From the NCBI GenBank assembly GCA_017134815.1, contig CP071032.1:2290001-2354000 (forward strand): a DNA stretch of 64,000 nucleotides. Reading direction: 5' to 3'. The translations under genes and the position numbers were made by a program. A model generated the notes under the pieces. That model did no database searches. It was given only the letters and a program-made list of their open reading frames with translations, and had not been told where the DNA came from. This document shows, piece by piece, positions 27,215-36,315 of this stretch; positions within the stretch are counted from its first letter, which is position 1, and each line of letters opens with the position of its first letter. This DNA is from Lentisphaerota bacterium (GTDB lineage Bacteria; Verrucomicrobiota; Lentisphaeria; Victivallales; Victivallaceae).

Positions 27215-28165
27215 ATGAAGAAAAAATATTTATTTGGCCCCGTGGCTTCAAGGCGTCTGGGAATATCTCTAGGCATAGACCTGGTGCCTTTTAAAACCTG
27301 TTCGCTTAATTGTGTATACTGCGAATCCGGAGCGACCACCATGCTGGATACCGAGCGCAGGGAGTTTGTTCCGGTCGATGCAGTAATATCGCAGCTTGAT
27401 GAATTTCTCAAGGCTTCTCCCAGGGTTGATTACCTGACTTTCTCCGGGGCAGGAGAGCCGACACTCAATTCAGGAATAGGTAAAGTTGTGGATTTTGTCA
27501 AGGATAAATACCCTGATTATAAATTATGTCTGTTGACCAATGCCACCCTGTTCAATGATCCACAGGTGCTGCAGGAGATCAAACGAGTTGACCTTTGCAT
27601 ACCATCTCTGGACGCTTCAAATGCCGAAGAATTTGCCCGAATCAACCGTCCGGCTCAACAGGTTGACTTTAATAAGTTCATTGACGGATTGACGGGTTAC
27701 TGTCACCATACTGATTCTGAAGTCTGGCTGGAACTGTTTATCGTTCCGGGTATTAATGATTCCGATGCCTCAATCCGTCGTTTTGTCGACATTATTAAAT
27801 CGGCTGCTCCGGACAAGGTGCAGCTCAATACGCTGGATCGCCCCGGGGCAGTTGACTGGATTAAGCCTTCGACAGCTGAAAATACTATGCGTTTCGTCCG
27901 GGCTTTAGAGCCTTTTGCTCCGGTCGAGGCAGTAGGACCGTTCAAGTATAAATGTCTGGCTTTGCGCCGAAAGATAACACTTGGTGAACTTGATCATCAG
28001 ATTATAGAGCTGATCGGGCGGAGGCCATCCACCGTGGAAGACATGGTTGAGGCCTTCGGTCTGAAGGCTGATACTATAAAAGAACGCCTTGATGCCCTTG
28101 TCGCTGCCGGTAAAATCAATTCCGAGCGCAGCCGTCGCGGTGATTTTTACAGCCTGCCCGGATAA
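27215..28165 (+). CDS. Radical SAM protein (COG0731-like) with C-terminal winged helix
   Basis: A radical SAM enzyme with the cluster motif CxxxCxxC in 'FKTCSLNCVYCESG'. The N-terminal block 'FGPVASRRLGISLGIDLVP' is typical of a widespread but poorly characterised bacterial family. The last 60 residues ('IIELIGRRPSTVEDMVEAFGL') look like a winged helix. ATG 27215 is preferred because it matches the usual family N-terminus; ATG 27185 would add 10 residues, and neither has a strong ribosome site. It is followed after 34 bases by cinA. The reaction is unknown. Confidence 0.83.
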   Translation: MKKKYLFGPVASRRLGISLGIDLVPFKTCSLNCVYCESGATTMLDTERREFVPVDAVISQLDEFLKASPRVDYLTFSGAGEPTLNSGIGKVVDFVKDKYPDYKLCLLTNATLFNDPQVLQEIKRVDLCIPSLDASNAEEFARINRPAQQVDFNKFIDGLTGYCHHTDSEVWLELFIVPGINDSDASIRRFVDIIKSAAPDKVQLNTLDRPGAVDWIKPSTAENTMRFVRALEPFAPVEAVGPFKYKCLALRRKITLGELDHQIIELIGRRPSTVEDMVEAFGLKADTIKERLDALVAAGKINSERSRRGDFYSLPG

Positions 28166-28199
28166 TTTACGGGCAATTACTTTAAGAGGAGAAAATATT

Positions 28200-29429
28200 A
28201 TGCGAGTCAGTGTAATCTGTACTGGAACTGAACTGCTTAAGGGTACAACTGTAAATACAAATCTTGCGGTTATCGGCGATGCCCTCAGTTGCATAGGAAT
28301 TGTCTTATCAGCCGCATTCAACTGCGGGGACGACCTTGAGGCTTTAAAAAAAGCGCTTGTTACTGCGGCTGCGGATTCTGATATCATTATTACTTCCGGA
28401 GGACTGGGCCCGACAAAGGACGACCTGACTAAAACCGCAATTTGTGAGGTGCTGGGCTTAAAAATGCATCGTGATCAGAGTATCAGCGCCAATCTTGCCG
28501 CATACTGGCAGGGAAAAGGGCGCAGCTCCGGGCTGGACGAACAGCTGCTGCAGGCTGATGTGCCGGAAAACTCAGAAGCTCTGAATAATATTGTCGGTAC
28601 CGCACCCGGCCTGTGGGTAAGCGGCAGGCTTGATGACCGTGATATTATAGTAGCCGCTCTACCGGGCCCTCCCGCGGAGTTAATTCCGATGTTGAATAAT
28701 CAGGTTGTACCCAAAATACGCGCTTTGTGCTCTGCAGACACATTCACCAGAAGCTTTATGGTGGCAGGGGCAGCTGAATTGCTGGTACAGCAGGAAATAG
28801 AGCCAGTTGTGGCAAGTGAACCGCTTGAAACTGCATATTGCGCTTCAGTTGAAGGTGTGAGGGTATTCATCTCCGGCAGCGATAAAAAGCTGGTTGATGA
28901 GAAATATACAACAGCTAAAAAGCTTTTTGGCAACAAGGTGTTGATAGATGATTTGCTGTCACTGCCACAGGATATTTCGCGTCTGTTGAGGCAGCGCGGC
29001 ATGACCTTTGGCACCGCAGAATCCTGTACCGGGGGAATGATTGGAGCCGCACTTACTGATTTACCCGGATCTTCGGATATTTTTATGGGAGGCATAATTT
29101 CCTATGCGAATGAGATTAAGCATCATCTGCTGGGAGTATCGCAGGAAATACTGGATTCCAAAGGCGCTGTCAGCCGTGAGTGCGCTGAAGCCATGGTGCG
29201 TGGAGCCACCAGAGTTCTGGGTACAGATACCGCAGTTGCCGTTACCGGTATTGCCGGCCCTGGCGGCGGTACTGACTTAAAACCTGTAGGGCTGGTATTT
29301 ATTGCGACAAAAGTTAATGATCAGGTATTGGTTACGGAAAATCATTTTAAAGGAGACCGGGCGGCGGTAAGAAAAAGGACCTGTGCAGCGGCTTTGTTAC
29401 AGCTCAGGGAACTGCTGCTTGAAAAGTAA
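28200..29429 (+). CDS. cinA: CinA-family protein (competence/damage-inducible)
   Basis: A 409-residue two-domain CinA. The N-terminal MoaB-like domain has 'SVICTGTELLKGTTVNTN' (about 3-20) and 'TSGGLGPTKDDLTKTA' (about 64-79). The C-terminal CinA domain has 'AESCTGGMIGAALTDLPGSS' (about 270-289) and 'VTGIAGPGGGTDLKPVG' (about 347-363); in homologues this domain deamidates nicotinamide mononucleotide, and the N-terminal one hydrolyses ADP-ribose. AAGAGGAG 9 bases upstream fixes ATG 28200; a longer open frame upstream overlaps the previous gene and is not used. Confidence 0.95.
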   Translation: MRVSVICTGTELLKGTTVNTNLAVIGDALSCIGIVLSAAFNCGDDLEALKKALVTAAADSDIIITSGGLGPTKDDLTKTAICEVLGLKMHRDQSISANLAAYWQGKGRSSGLDEQLLQADVPENSEALNNIVGTAPGLWVSGRLDDRDIIVAALPGPPAELIPMLNNQVVPKIRALCSADTFTRSFMVAGAAELLVQQEIEPVVASEPLETAYCASVEGVRVFISGSDKKLVDEKYTTAKKLFGNKVLIDDLLSLPQDISRLLRQRGMTFGTAESCTGGMIGAALTDLPGSSDIFMGGIISYANEIKHHLLGVSQEILDSKGAVSRECAEAMVRGATRVLGTDTAVAVTGIAGPGGGTDLKPVGLVFIATKVNDQVLVTENHFKGDRAAVRKRTCAAALLQLRELLLEK

Positions 29430-29470
29430 ACTATAGTCTGTCAGTTTCAACAGTTTATGTTTTTTTCAGC

Positions 29471-29490
29471 CGGGGGCAGTGTTGCCCCCG
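29471..29490. terminator. Hairpin between convergent cinA and argJ
   Basis: CGGGGGCA (29471-29478) pairs perfectly with TGCCCCCG (29483-29490) around a GTGT loop. There is no T-run on the 3' side for either strand, so termination is plausible from position but not canonical. Confidence 0.4.
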
Positions 29491-29519
29491 CATCACATGG
29501 CAGATAAATTCTGTTGAGG

Positions 29520-30743
29520 TCAAGTGTGATATTCTGCGTTTATTTTAACGTATTCGTATGAGATGTCACAAGTCCATATCCAGTATCCGGCGCTTCCGGC
29601 GTTCATATTAACGTTTACTTTAAAATCAGACTTCTTCAGCACTTCAGCCAGTTCTTCTTCCGGGGTGCCTGCATCTCCGCCTTTGCTGACAACCGGCATA
29701 TCATCGTAACATACATCAACCAGGTCCGGGTCAAATTTAACGCCGGAGTAACCCAGCGCGGCAACCAGTCTACCCCAGTTCGGGTCATTGCCGAACCAGG
29801 CGGTTTTGCAGAGCAATGAATTGCCGATTGCCTCCGCCAGGCATCTGGCATCGGCTTCAGTGGCGGCATTGCTGATATTAACCTCAACAAATTTAGTTGC
29901 CCCTTCTCCATCAATTACCATTTCCCGGGCAAGCTGCTGCATTAGAGCCTGCAGGGCAGCGGAGAACACAGCCGCGTCTTTATCCTGAACCTGTACGCCC
30001 GACACCCCGTTGGCCATGATAATAGTAGTATCATTGGTGCTCATGTCACCGTCAATGGTGATCCGGTTGAAAGACTGGTTAATTCCTGAGTAAAGCATGT
30101 CATCAAGCTGCTTTTTTTCGAGACCGGCATCAGTAGTTATATAGCACAGCATGGTGGCATGGGGCACCTGCATATAAGGATCAATCATGCCGGAGCCTTT
30201 GACAGCAGCCCCGATAGTTACTTTACCGTTTGAAAGCTCAACTTCTACCGCTGCACTTTTAGGCACGGTGTCAGTAGTCATAATTGCCTGTGCCAAATCA
30301 TTGCCGCCTTCGGACGATCTGGCTGCAACTGCTTTATCAATACCCGATTTGATCGTATCCATCGGCAGCTGTACCCCGATTCTGCCAGTCGAGGAAACCA
30401 GGACATCCTCAGCCCTGATTCCGAGTTTTTCGGCTGTATATGAACACATTTCATGAGCGGCATCCAAACCGGGATTTCCTGTGCAGGCGTTGGCGTTTCC
30501 GCTGTTAATAATGACGGCGCGGGCAGATTCATTTTCAAGTACCCGTTGTTTGCATACCTGCACGGGAGCCGCAGCGAATACGCATGTGGTAAAGGCTCCT
30601 GAGACCTTTGCGGGGACTTCAGAGAAAATCAGGCCCATATCCGGTTTCCCGCTGTATTTCAGCCCGGCAGCAATTCCCGAGGCGGTAAAGCCTCTGGGAG
30701 AGGTAACTGAGCCGTAAGTGATAAACTTATGAGTTTGTTGCAT
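29520..30743 (-). CDS. argJ: Bifunctional ornithine acetyltransferase / N-acetylglutamate synthase
   Basis: Moves the acetyl group from N-acetylornithine to glutamate in arginine synthesis, recycling it in the cyclic pathway. The protein self-cleaves before a Thr; here the site is Ala196-Thr197-Met198 in 'HATMLCYITTDAG'. Other family blocks are 'NSGNANACTGNPG' (80-92) and 'SSTGRIGVQLPMD' (117-129). Length 407 is typical. GGAG precedes the ATG by about 11 bases. It stands alone, so the other arg genes lie elsewhere. Confidence 0.96.
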   Translation of the reverse strand: MQQTHKFITYGSVTSPRGFTASGIAAGLKYSGKPDMGLIFSEVPAKVSGAFTTCVFAAAPVQVCKQRVLENESARAVIINSGNANACTGNPGLDAAHEMCSYTAEKLGIRAEDVLVSSTGRIGVQLPMDTIKSGIDKAVAARSSEGGNDLAQAIMTTDTVPKSAAVEVELSNGKVTIGAAVKGSGMIDPYMQVPHATMLCYITTDAGLEKKQLDDMLYSGINQSFNRITIDGDMSTNDTTIIMANGVSGVQVQDKDAAVFSAALQALMQQLAREMVIDGEGATKFVEVNISNAATEADARCLAEAIGNSLLCKTAWFGNDPNWGRLVAALGYSGVKFDPDLVDVCYDDMPVVSKGGDAGTPEEELAEVLKKSDFKVNVNMNAGSAGYWIWTCDISYEYVKINAEYHT

Positions 30744-31009
30744 TTTTAATGAATCTCCGTTTTTAAAAATCAGCCTTTGTAAAGCTGTCGGTTGTCAAAT
30801 TGCCGGTTTGCTCGGTTCAAATATGCTAAATTGTTATTCAAACGAAATTTGCCGGATTATAAATATAACCCATGAATCAATTTTATAAATGAAAATTTCT
30901 TGAATTTTTATAAATATCAACCTATATTCATAGGATTACGTAGCTATTTAGAAACAACCGGGTCGAAAACACACGTCATCTAACGGAACTAAAACGGGTG
31001 GAAACTTTA

Positions 31010-31438
31010 ATGAAATACTTCAGGAAAACCCTCATTCTCTTAATCATCTTATTTTCAATATTTGCCGTTTTCAATTGTCAGGCTGCAGACACCGACAGCT
31101 CCAGCGGGCCTCTGGAAAAGTTAGGGCGAGGCGTTGCCAATATTGCTTTCGGACCGCTTGAACTGTTGATTCGCCCGTGGGATGTTGCTCAGGACAAAGG
31201 GAATGTAGCCGCTCTGACCTATGGCGTGCTCAAAGGGGTTGCCTTTACTATTGCGAGGGCAGTTGTCGGAACAATAGATATCATAACATTCCCGATGCCA
31301 CTGCCGGGCTGTACTGATGACCCGAAGGATGTCGGCTGGGGATACGGACCGATGATACGTCCTGCCTGGGTTGTAGATATGGATCATAATGCCTATAATT
31401 TCTTCTACAAGGATGAAACTCTGGCTGAGACCTACTGA
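31010..31438 (+). CDS. Exosortase system-associated protein, TIGR04073 type
   Basis: A small exported protein (142 residues) with a signal peptide (about 1-25). The core 'KLGRGVANIAFGPLELL' followed by 'GNVAALTYGVLKGVAFTIARAVVGTIDIITFP' fits the TIGR04073 family. That family is found in PVC-group genomes with exosortase/PEP-CTERM sorting systems; its function is unknown. The ATG is preferred to GTG 30998 because the GGTGG lies at good spacing before it. A rho-independent terminator follows closely, so it is monocistronic. Confidence 0.8.
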   Translation: MKYFRKTLILLIILFSIFAVFNCQAADTDSSSGPLEKLGRGVANIAFGPLELLIRPWDVAQDKGNVAALTYGVLKGVAFTIARAVVGTIDIITFPMPLPGCTDDPKDVGWGYGPMIRPAWVVDMDHNAYNFFYKDETLAETY

Positions 31439-31475
31439 TAATAATATAATTTTACTGTTTGTTTTGGGACTTTCT

Positions 31476-31502
31476 GCCCGCCTTTTGGTGGGCTTTTTTT
31501 TA
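31476..31502 (+). terminator. Rho-independent terminator of the TIGR04073 gene
   Basis: GCCCGCC (31476-31482), loop TTTT, then GGTGGGC (31487-31493, one G-T pair), followed by an uninterrupted run of nine T. This is a textbook terminator 37 bases after the stop codon. Confidence 0.9.
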
Positions 31503-31583
31503 TTTACGGGCTATATTAATATACCTGTTTGGAACTTAATATTATTATAAATTATTATATAACATTTTTAAGGATAAATAAAT

Positions 31584-32684
31584 ATGAGCTTTTCCTGTGG
31601 TTTTGTAGGTTTGCCCAATGTGGGGAAATCCACTCTTTTTAATGCGCTCAGCAAAGGTGGAGCCGAGTCCGCCAACTTTCCCTTTTGCACGATTGAGCCC
31701 AATACCGGTACAGTGGCAGTGCCTGACCAGCGCCTCAAAGTTCTGGCGGACCTGGAAAATTCCAAAGAGATTATTCCGTCAACGCTGAAGTTCATTGATA
31801 TTGCCGGGCTCGTCAAAGGGGCCAGCGAAGGGCAGGGGCTGGGAAATCAGTTTCTTGGGCATATCCGCACAGTAGACGCCGTTGCGCATGTCGTCAGGAT
31901 ATTTGAGGATCCGGATGTCGTTCACGTTGACGGTAAAATAAACCCGGTTGAAGACCTTGAAGTCATCATGACTGAGTTAATGCTGGCGGATATGGAAATG
32001 CTTGAGCGCAGGCTTGAGAAAAATAAAAAACTCATGCGCAGCAACGATCCCGATATCAAGCTGGAAATGGAACTTACTCAGCAATTCGCCAGGCAGCTTG
32101 AAGACGGACAGCGGCCGGATTACAATCGTGAAGACAAACGGCAGCAGGCTGTGGTAAAGCAGCTCGGACTGCTGACTGTTATGCCGGCATTTATCTGCGC
32201 CAATGTTGATGAAGAAAATTTCCGTCAGTTCGGTAAAAATGATGTCACTAAAGAGCTGATTGAGTACGCTGCCGGCCATAATATGGAGGTGGTACCAGTC
32301 TGCGCCAAGCTTGAAGAGGAACTGTCGCAACTCGATCCGGAAGAAGCGGAAGTTTTCCTGGAGGACCTTGGTGTCAGCGAAACAGGTCTTACCCGGGTTA
32401 TCCATACCGGATATCGACTGCTCAACTATATCACCTTTTTCACTGCCGGGCCCAAGGAAACCCGCGCCTGGACTGTTACCCGAGGCACCCCGGCCCCGGA
32501 AGCGTCGGGAAAAATCCATACTGACTTGTGCCGCGGTTTTATCCGTATGGAGGTAGTTTCTTATGATGATATGGTTGCCAACGGCGGCTGGAATCAGGCA
32601 CAGGCAGCCGGTAAACTAAGAATTGAGGGTAAAGATTATATTGTTCAGGATGGTGATGTTATTCACGTGAGATTTTCCGTATAG
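31584..32684 (+). CDS. ychF: Redox-regulated ATPase YchF (OBG family)
   Basis: A ribosome-associated P-loop ATPase. The P-loop is 'GLPNVGKST' (9-17). The G4 position reads 'ANVDEE', of the NxxE kind that gives YchF its preference for ATP over GTP. The C-terminal TGS domain ends with 'YIVQDGDVIHVRFSV'. Length 366 is normal. AAGGAT precedes the ATG. It is conserved in almost all bacteria and implicated in translation and stress response. Confidence 0.97.
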   Translation: MSFSCGFVGLPNVGKSTLFNALSKGGAESANFPFCTIEPNTGTVAVPDQRLKVLADLENSKEIIPSTLKFIDIAGLVKGASEGQGLGNQFLGHIRTVDAVAHVVRIFEDPDVVHVDGKINPVEDLEVIMTELMLADMEMLERRLEKNKKLMRSNDPDIKLEMELTQQFARQLEDGQRPDYNREDKRQQAVVKQLGLLTVMPAFICANVDEENFRQFGKNDVTKELIEYAAGHNMEVVPVCAKLEEELSQLDPEEAEVFLEDLGVSETGLTRVIHTGYRLLNYITFFTAGPKETRAWTVTRGTPAPEASGKIHTDLCRGFIRMEVVSYDDMVANGGWNQAQAAGKLRIEGKDYIVQDGDVIHVRFSV

Positions 32685-32757
32685 TCGGAACTGTTGTAAA
32701 GCTAGAAGTACAGGCCTTTAAAACGCCATAAAAACAGCTTGTCGGGAGGAAATTGCG

Positions 32758-34317
32758 TTGCACAAAAACAGAATAAAACTGCTGAAAAGCTCCTCTGGAG
32801 TTGCTCTGGCAACCCTGATCAGCCGGGTTCTAGGGCTGCTTCGGGTTATTCTGGAGGCAAAGGTGCTTGGTGGCGGGGCTACTGCTACTGCCTGGCAATT
32901 AGCCTTTATGGCTCCAAATATGCTCAGGAGACTGCTTGGAGAAGGAGCGCTTGGTACGGCTCTGGTTCCAATGCTGTCACACTCAATTGCTGAAAAGGGA
33001 TCGGCAGAAACCCGCCGTCAGTTATCCGTCATTTTCGGTTTTCTGGGGGCACTGCTGGCTTTGATGGCCGTCATTTTTTCCGGAGCGGCTGTTTTGATTG
33101 AACCATGGGTACAGCGGGACTATGGCCGTCAGGCATTGCTGCTGCTGCCGCTGCTGATGCCTTATGCTTTTTTTATCTGCTTTGTCGGGGTGATAACTTC
33201 AGTGCTGAATTCAGTAAAGGTCTTTTTTCTGCCGGCAATGGGGGCATTACTGCTGAATATCGCGATTATTGCCGTCCTGCTGGCAGCTCCTGGGTTTCAG
33301 GGTGGTATCCAGACTGTGCTTGAAACGCTGGCCGCTGCAGTTGTTTTTGCCGGGGTAATCCAGTTTGTACTGATGCTGCTGCTGCTTGCCAGACACGGTA
33401 TGTTTCCGGCGCTGAACATTTCAGTCATCAAGAACCTGAAAGTAATTAAGGATCTGTGGCAGCTTACCCTGCCGGGACTGGTCGGAGCCTCCGCACTGCA
33501 GATCAGCCTGGTTGCTGATCGTCTGGTTGCTTATTTAATTGGTTCTAACGCTATTCCGGCGTTGACATATACTGATCGGATTGTTTATCTGCCTTTGAGT
33601 GTGATTGCTCTGGCTTTGAGCTCGGTGCTGCTGCCTAGCATGTCGCAGGCTGTTGCGGAGAAGGATTATAGTGAGCTTTTCGCGATCCTGCGCCTTGGCA
33701 TAAGGCTGGTGATGTATCTTTGTGTGCCGATTGCCGTGTTTGCGGTTATTTTCCGAGAACCAATTTTAAAGGTTTTGTACATGCGGGGGAAGTTTGATGA
33801 TGTGGCTTTGCGCGAAACCTCGCTGGCCGCTCTTTATTACTGCAGCGGCATACCTTTCTTTGCCGCGGTCAAAATAATTCTTCCGGCATTTTATGCCAGA
33901 AAGGATATGAAAACTCCGCTCAGGATTTCTTTAATCTGTATTGTTGTAAATATTATTTTAAACCTGATATTGATGGGACCGCTGGCTCAGGGCGGTATCG
34001 CGCTGGCAACCGTTATTTCGTCAATATTGAATATCGCCTTGATGTTGTGGCTGCTGCATCGTGATTTCAGACAGTATGAATTGAAACTAAAAGCTATCAG
34101 TTTCGAGATGTTTCGAGACGCACTTGCCGCAGGCGCTCTGACTGTTTTACTCTGGTACACATACCCGATGCTGCCTCAACTCAAAATCCGACATTTGCCA
34201 CTGGATCTGCTGCCGTTGACAATCAGCGGAGCGGTATTCTGTCTGGGCTATCTGCTGCTGACAGCTATTTCCGGCAGCCCGGTGCCGAGAGAGCTTTTCA
34301 AAATATTCAAAAAGTAG
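32758..34317 (+). CDS. murJ: Lipid II flippase MurJ (MviN)
   Basis: A 519-residue polytopic protein of the MOP superfamily with about 14 membrane segments that flips lipid II across the inner membrane for peptidoglycan synthesis. The N-terminal block 'LISRVLGLLRVILEA' followed by 'AFMAPNMLRRLLGEGALGTALVP' is diagnostic. The start is TTG 32758 with GGGAGGA at good spacing. It lies 73 bases after ychF in the same direction. Its last 11 bases overlap the convergent EamA gene. Confidence 0.95.
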   Translation: MHKNRIKLLKSSSGVALATLISRVLGLLRVILEAKVLGGGATATAWQLAFMAPNMLRRLLGEGALGTALVPMLSHSIAEKGSAETRRQLSVIFGFLGALLALMAVIFSGAAVLIEPWVQRDYGRQALLLLPLLMPYAFFICFVGVITSVLNSVKVFFLPAMGALLLNIAIIAVLLAAPGFQGGIQTVLETLAAAVVFAGVIQFVLMLLLLARHGMFPALNISVIKNLKVIKDLWQLTLPGLVGASALQISLVADRLVAYLIGSNAIPALTYTDRIVYLPLSVIALALSSVLLPSMSQAVAEKDYSELFAILRLGIRLVMYLCVPIAVFAVIFREPILKVLYMRGKFDDVALRETSLAALYYCSGIPFFAAVKIILPAFYARKDMKTPLRISLICIVVNIILNLILMGPLAQGGIALATVISSILNIALMLWLLHRDFRQYELKLKAISFEMFRDALAAGALTVLLWYTYPMLPQLKIRHLPLDLLPLTISGAVFCLGYLLLTAISGSPVPRELFKIFKK

Positions 34318-35212
34318 GTTTTTCGGCAACCGCGTAAAGGATGATTGCGGCAGTAATGAATATCGCTGCAGTTATCCGGCGCAGCATCACCTGTTTTGTA
34401 AGTTGCTGTTCCAGCGTGGAGTCCGCAAACTTTGCAATTGCTATTCCAATAACAACAGCCATTATTCCCCGGGACGACTGGACAATATTGCCGAAAAGCG
34501 GACCTATGAGCCCGAAGCATCCGAATAAAAGAACCATTGCGATAAGCCATGACACCGCAAACGGGGCAGCTGGTTTTAAATATGAGACCTTTACCTGAGG
34601 CAGCACAATAAAAGCGATCAATGAGATTCCCCCAAGAGTAAAATATGACAGTCCTGCCGCAATCAGGGTTCCGATGACCCTGTCCTTAAGCAGCAGCGTG
34701 TCAATAAGTACTTTAATATTCAAGTCTGAGAGAGAATATCCAAAGCACGCCAGCAGTATATAAATTATTGCCGGAAGCGGGATGGCGCTGCCGGACCAGT
34801 TGGACATCACCGCTCCGATAAGGCATAGAAATACCGCGACCCATTGCAGTGGCAGCAGGCTGTGATTGAATATCAGTATCCCTAAAGCAGCCAGGAACAG
34901 AATCTTCAGTCCAAGCAGCGGTGCCAGGCGGGAAGCTTCAGTCTTGTTCAGAGCCAGGAAAAAGCAGAATTGTGCGCTCAGGTAGAAGGAGACTACTTTC
35001 AGCAACGGATACCAGAATGTTGAGACCGGGGGAATATCATGTTTTAACAACAGAACTCCAAGCCCGATACTTGAGATAATTCCCATAATCAAATGGGAGG
35101 CAAACAGCAGCTGGAAACAGTTCCCGTTGTTTTGAATGAAGCGTTTGGAGTATAAGTAAGCCGTACATTGAAAAAGTGCGGCCACCAGGCCGCACATAAT
35201 GCCAAATAACAT
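34307..35212 (-). CDS. EamA/DMT-type membrane transporter (copy 1)
   Basis: A 301-residue protein with about ten membrane segments in the drug/metabolite transporter layout: two related halves, N-terminal 'GIMCGLVAALFQCTAYLYSKRF' and later 'LLGLKILFLAALGILIF'. It has a close paralogue at 36316-37221. Each copy follows a cupin lipoprotein gene, so the pair moves as a unit. GAGGAAC precedes the ATG. The substrate is unknown; the lipoprotein partner suggests import or export of a small polar solute sensed outside. Confidence 0.78.
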   Translation of the reverse strand: MLFGIMCGLVAALFQCTAYLYSKRFIQNNGNCFQLLFASHLIMGIISSIGLGVLLLKHDIPPVSTFWYPLLKVVSFYLSAQFCFFLALNKTEASRLAPLLGLKILFLAALGILIFNHSLLPLQWVAVFLCLIGAVMSNWSGSAIPLPAIIYILLACFGYSLSDLNIKVLIDTLLLKDRVIGTLIAAGLSYFTLGGISLIAFIVLPQVKVSYLKPAAPFAVSWLIAMVLLFGCFGLIGPLFGNIVQSSRGIMAVVIGIAIAKFADSTLEQQLTKQVMLRRITAAIFITAAIILYAVAEKPTF

Positions 35213-35250
35213 CGTTTTTTGTTCCTCGTTTCAGAAAACTGAAAACATCA

Positions 35251-36087
35251 TTAATTATTGGGAGATATTGGAACGTCTTTTTCGCCAGGTTCCAGCTCCT
35301 GAACATGCTGCAGGTCAGTCTTCTTGCCCTTTTGCGGTTTGGGTGGAATCAAAGTTTCAGTCTGTTGTTTGAGCAGGCTGTCAAGGCTTTGTTCCGGATC
35401 GTCAGGCATTTTCAGCGGATAGGCTTTCGGGTTAAGGAAAGGATCCTTGAATGTCTGATCAAGTTCTTTATTATATTTATCCATATTGAGCTGTTCCTGG
35501 ATATTCTTCGGAATCTTGGCCGGCTCTGAAACCGATTGGACAGGCATATCGCTGCGCAACATGCTTTCCGGCTGTTTTTCAATCTTGAACGTCTTAGGAA
35601 TTGCTCCGATAATATTGATTTTGCTGAGATCAACCGGCGGACTGCCGATAGTCAGAAATACCAGGGTGTCACGAGTATCATTGATAAGGGAAATCCTGGC
35701 TTTGCCTGGAATGTATATAACCTGGCCACGTTTGAGGACTATTGAGTGCTCGTTTGCCTGAAGTTTTCCAGAACCAGACATTGCTATAATACACTGCGGA
35801 CTTTCTATCTGGAACATTGCAGACGACCGGCCAGCGCTCATTTTGAACATACTTATGCTGTAAGTACCACTGATATTGTCCTGCAAGGGAGAAAAAACAT
35901 CGCCAATTCTAACCTCTCCCAGTTTCTTGTTTTCCACAAGGGGCAAATCATAGTAATTCTTAATTATAACATTACTGCCGTCTCTTGGATGCAGTACTAC
36001 CTTTTGCGGCTGTGTCCCTGAACTTACACATCCAGCGGCCACTAACGCCGCTGCAGCTATGGAAGCATAAAGAAAAACGCTTTTCAT
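35251..36087 (-). CDS. Cupin-domain lipoprotein (copy 1)
   Basis: An exported lipoprotein of 278 residues; the lipobox is 'AAGC' (Cys20). A cupin-like domain lies near residues 85-155, with 'SPQCIIAMSGSGKLQANEH' and 'LKRGQVIYIPGKARISL'; the usual metal His residues of cupins are mostly absent, so it may bind a ligand without catalysis. The C-terminal half is Lys/Pro-rich and disordered. It is paralogous to the 37537-38916 protein. It precedes EamA copy 1 by 38 bases. Confidence 0.7.
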   Translation of the reverse strand: MKSVFLYASIAAAALVAAGCVSSGTQPQKVVLHPRDGSNVIIKNYYDLPLVENKKLGEVRIGDVFSPLQDNISGTYSISMFKMSAGRSSAMFQIESPQCIIAMSGSGKLQANEHSIVLKRGQVIYIPGKARISLINDTRDTLVFLTIGSPPVDLSKINIIGAIPKTFKIEKQPESMLRSDMPVQSVSEPAKIPKNIQEQLNMDKYNKELDQTFKDPFLNPKAYPLKMPDDPEQSLDSLLKQQTETLIPPKPQKGKKTDLQHVQELEPGEKDVPISPNN

Positions 36088-36263
36088 ATCAAGTTCCTAT
36101 ATAAGTTGTGAAATATTCCCTGCTTAAGACATAAGATAAAACGGTAATGGTTACAATTCAACAGGAGAATCCACAAAATATGTACTATGAATGTCAAAAA
36201 AGCTAAGTTTTTCAATTTCAATTAAATCCTGCAACGGCACAGCATCCCGGCTTGAGAATAAAA

Positions 36264-36301
36264 GCAGCACTTAAGCATGTGGGCCACCCAGTCAGTGCTG
36301 C
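36264..36301 (-). terminator. Probable terminator of EamA copy 2
   Basis: GCAGCACT (36264-36271) pairs with AGTGCTGC (36294-36301), with an inner TGGG/CCCA stem. Read on the minus strand the hairpin is followed by CTTTTATT, 14 bases after the EamA stop codon. Confidence 0.6.
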
Positions 36302-36315
36302 TGTCTGAAACACAG

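Noticed and set aside
28089-28199. Longer cinA start
   Set aside because: It overlaps the previous gene, has no ribosome site and lacks family similarity; ATG 28200 with AAGAGGAG is clearly better.
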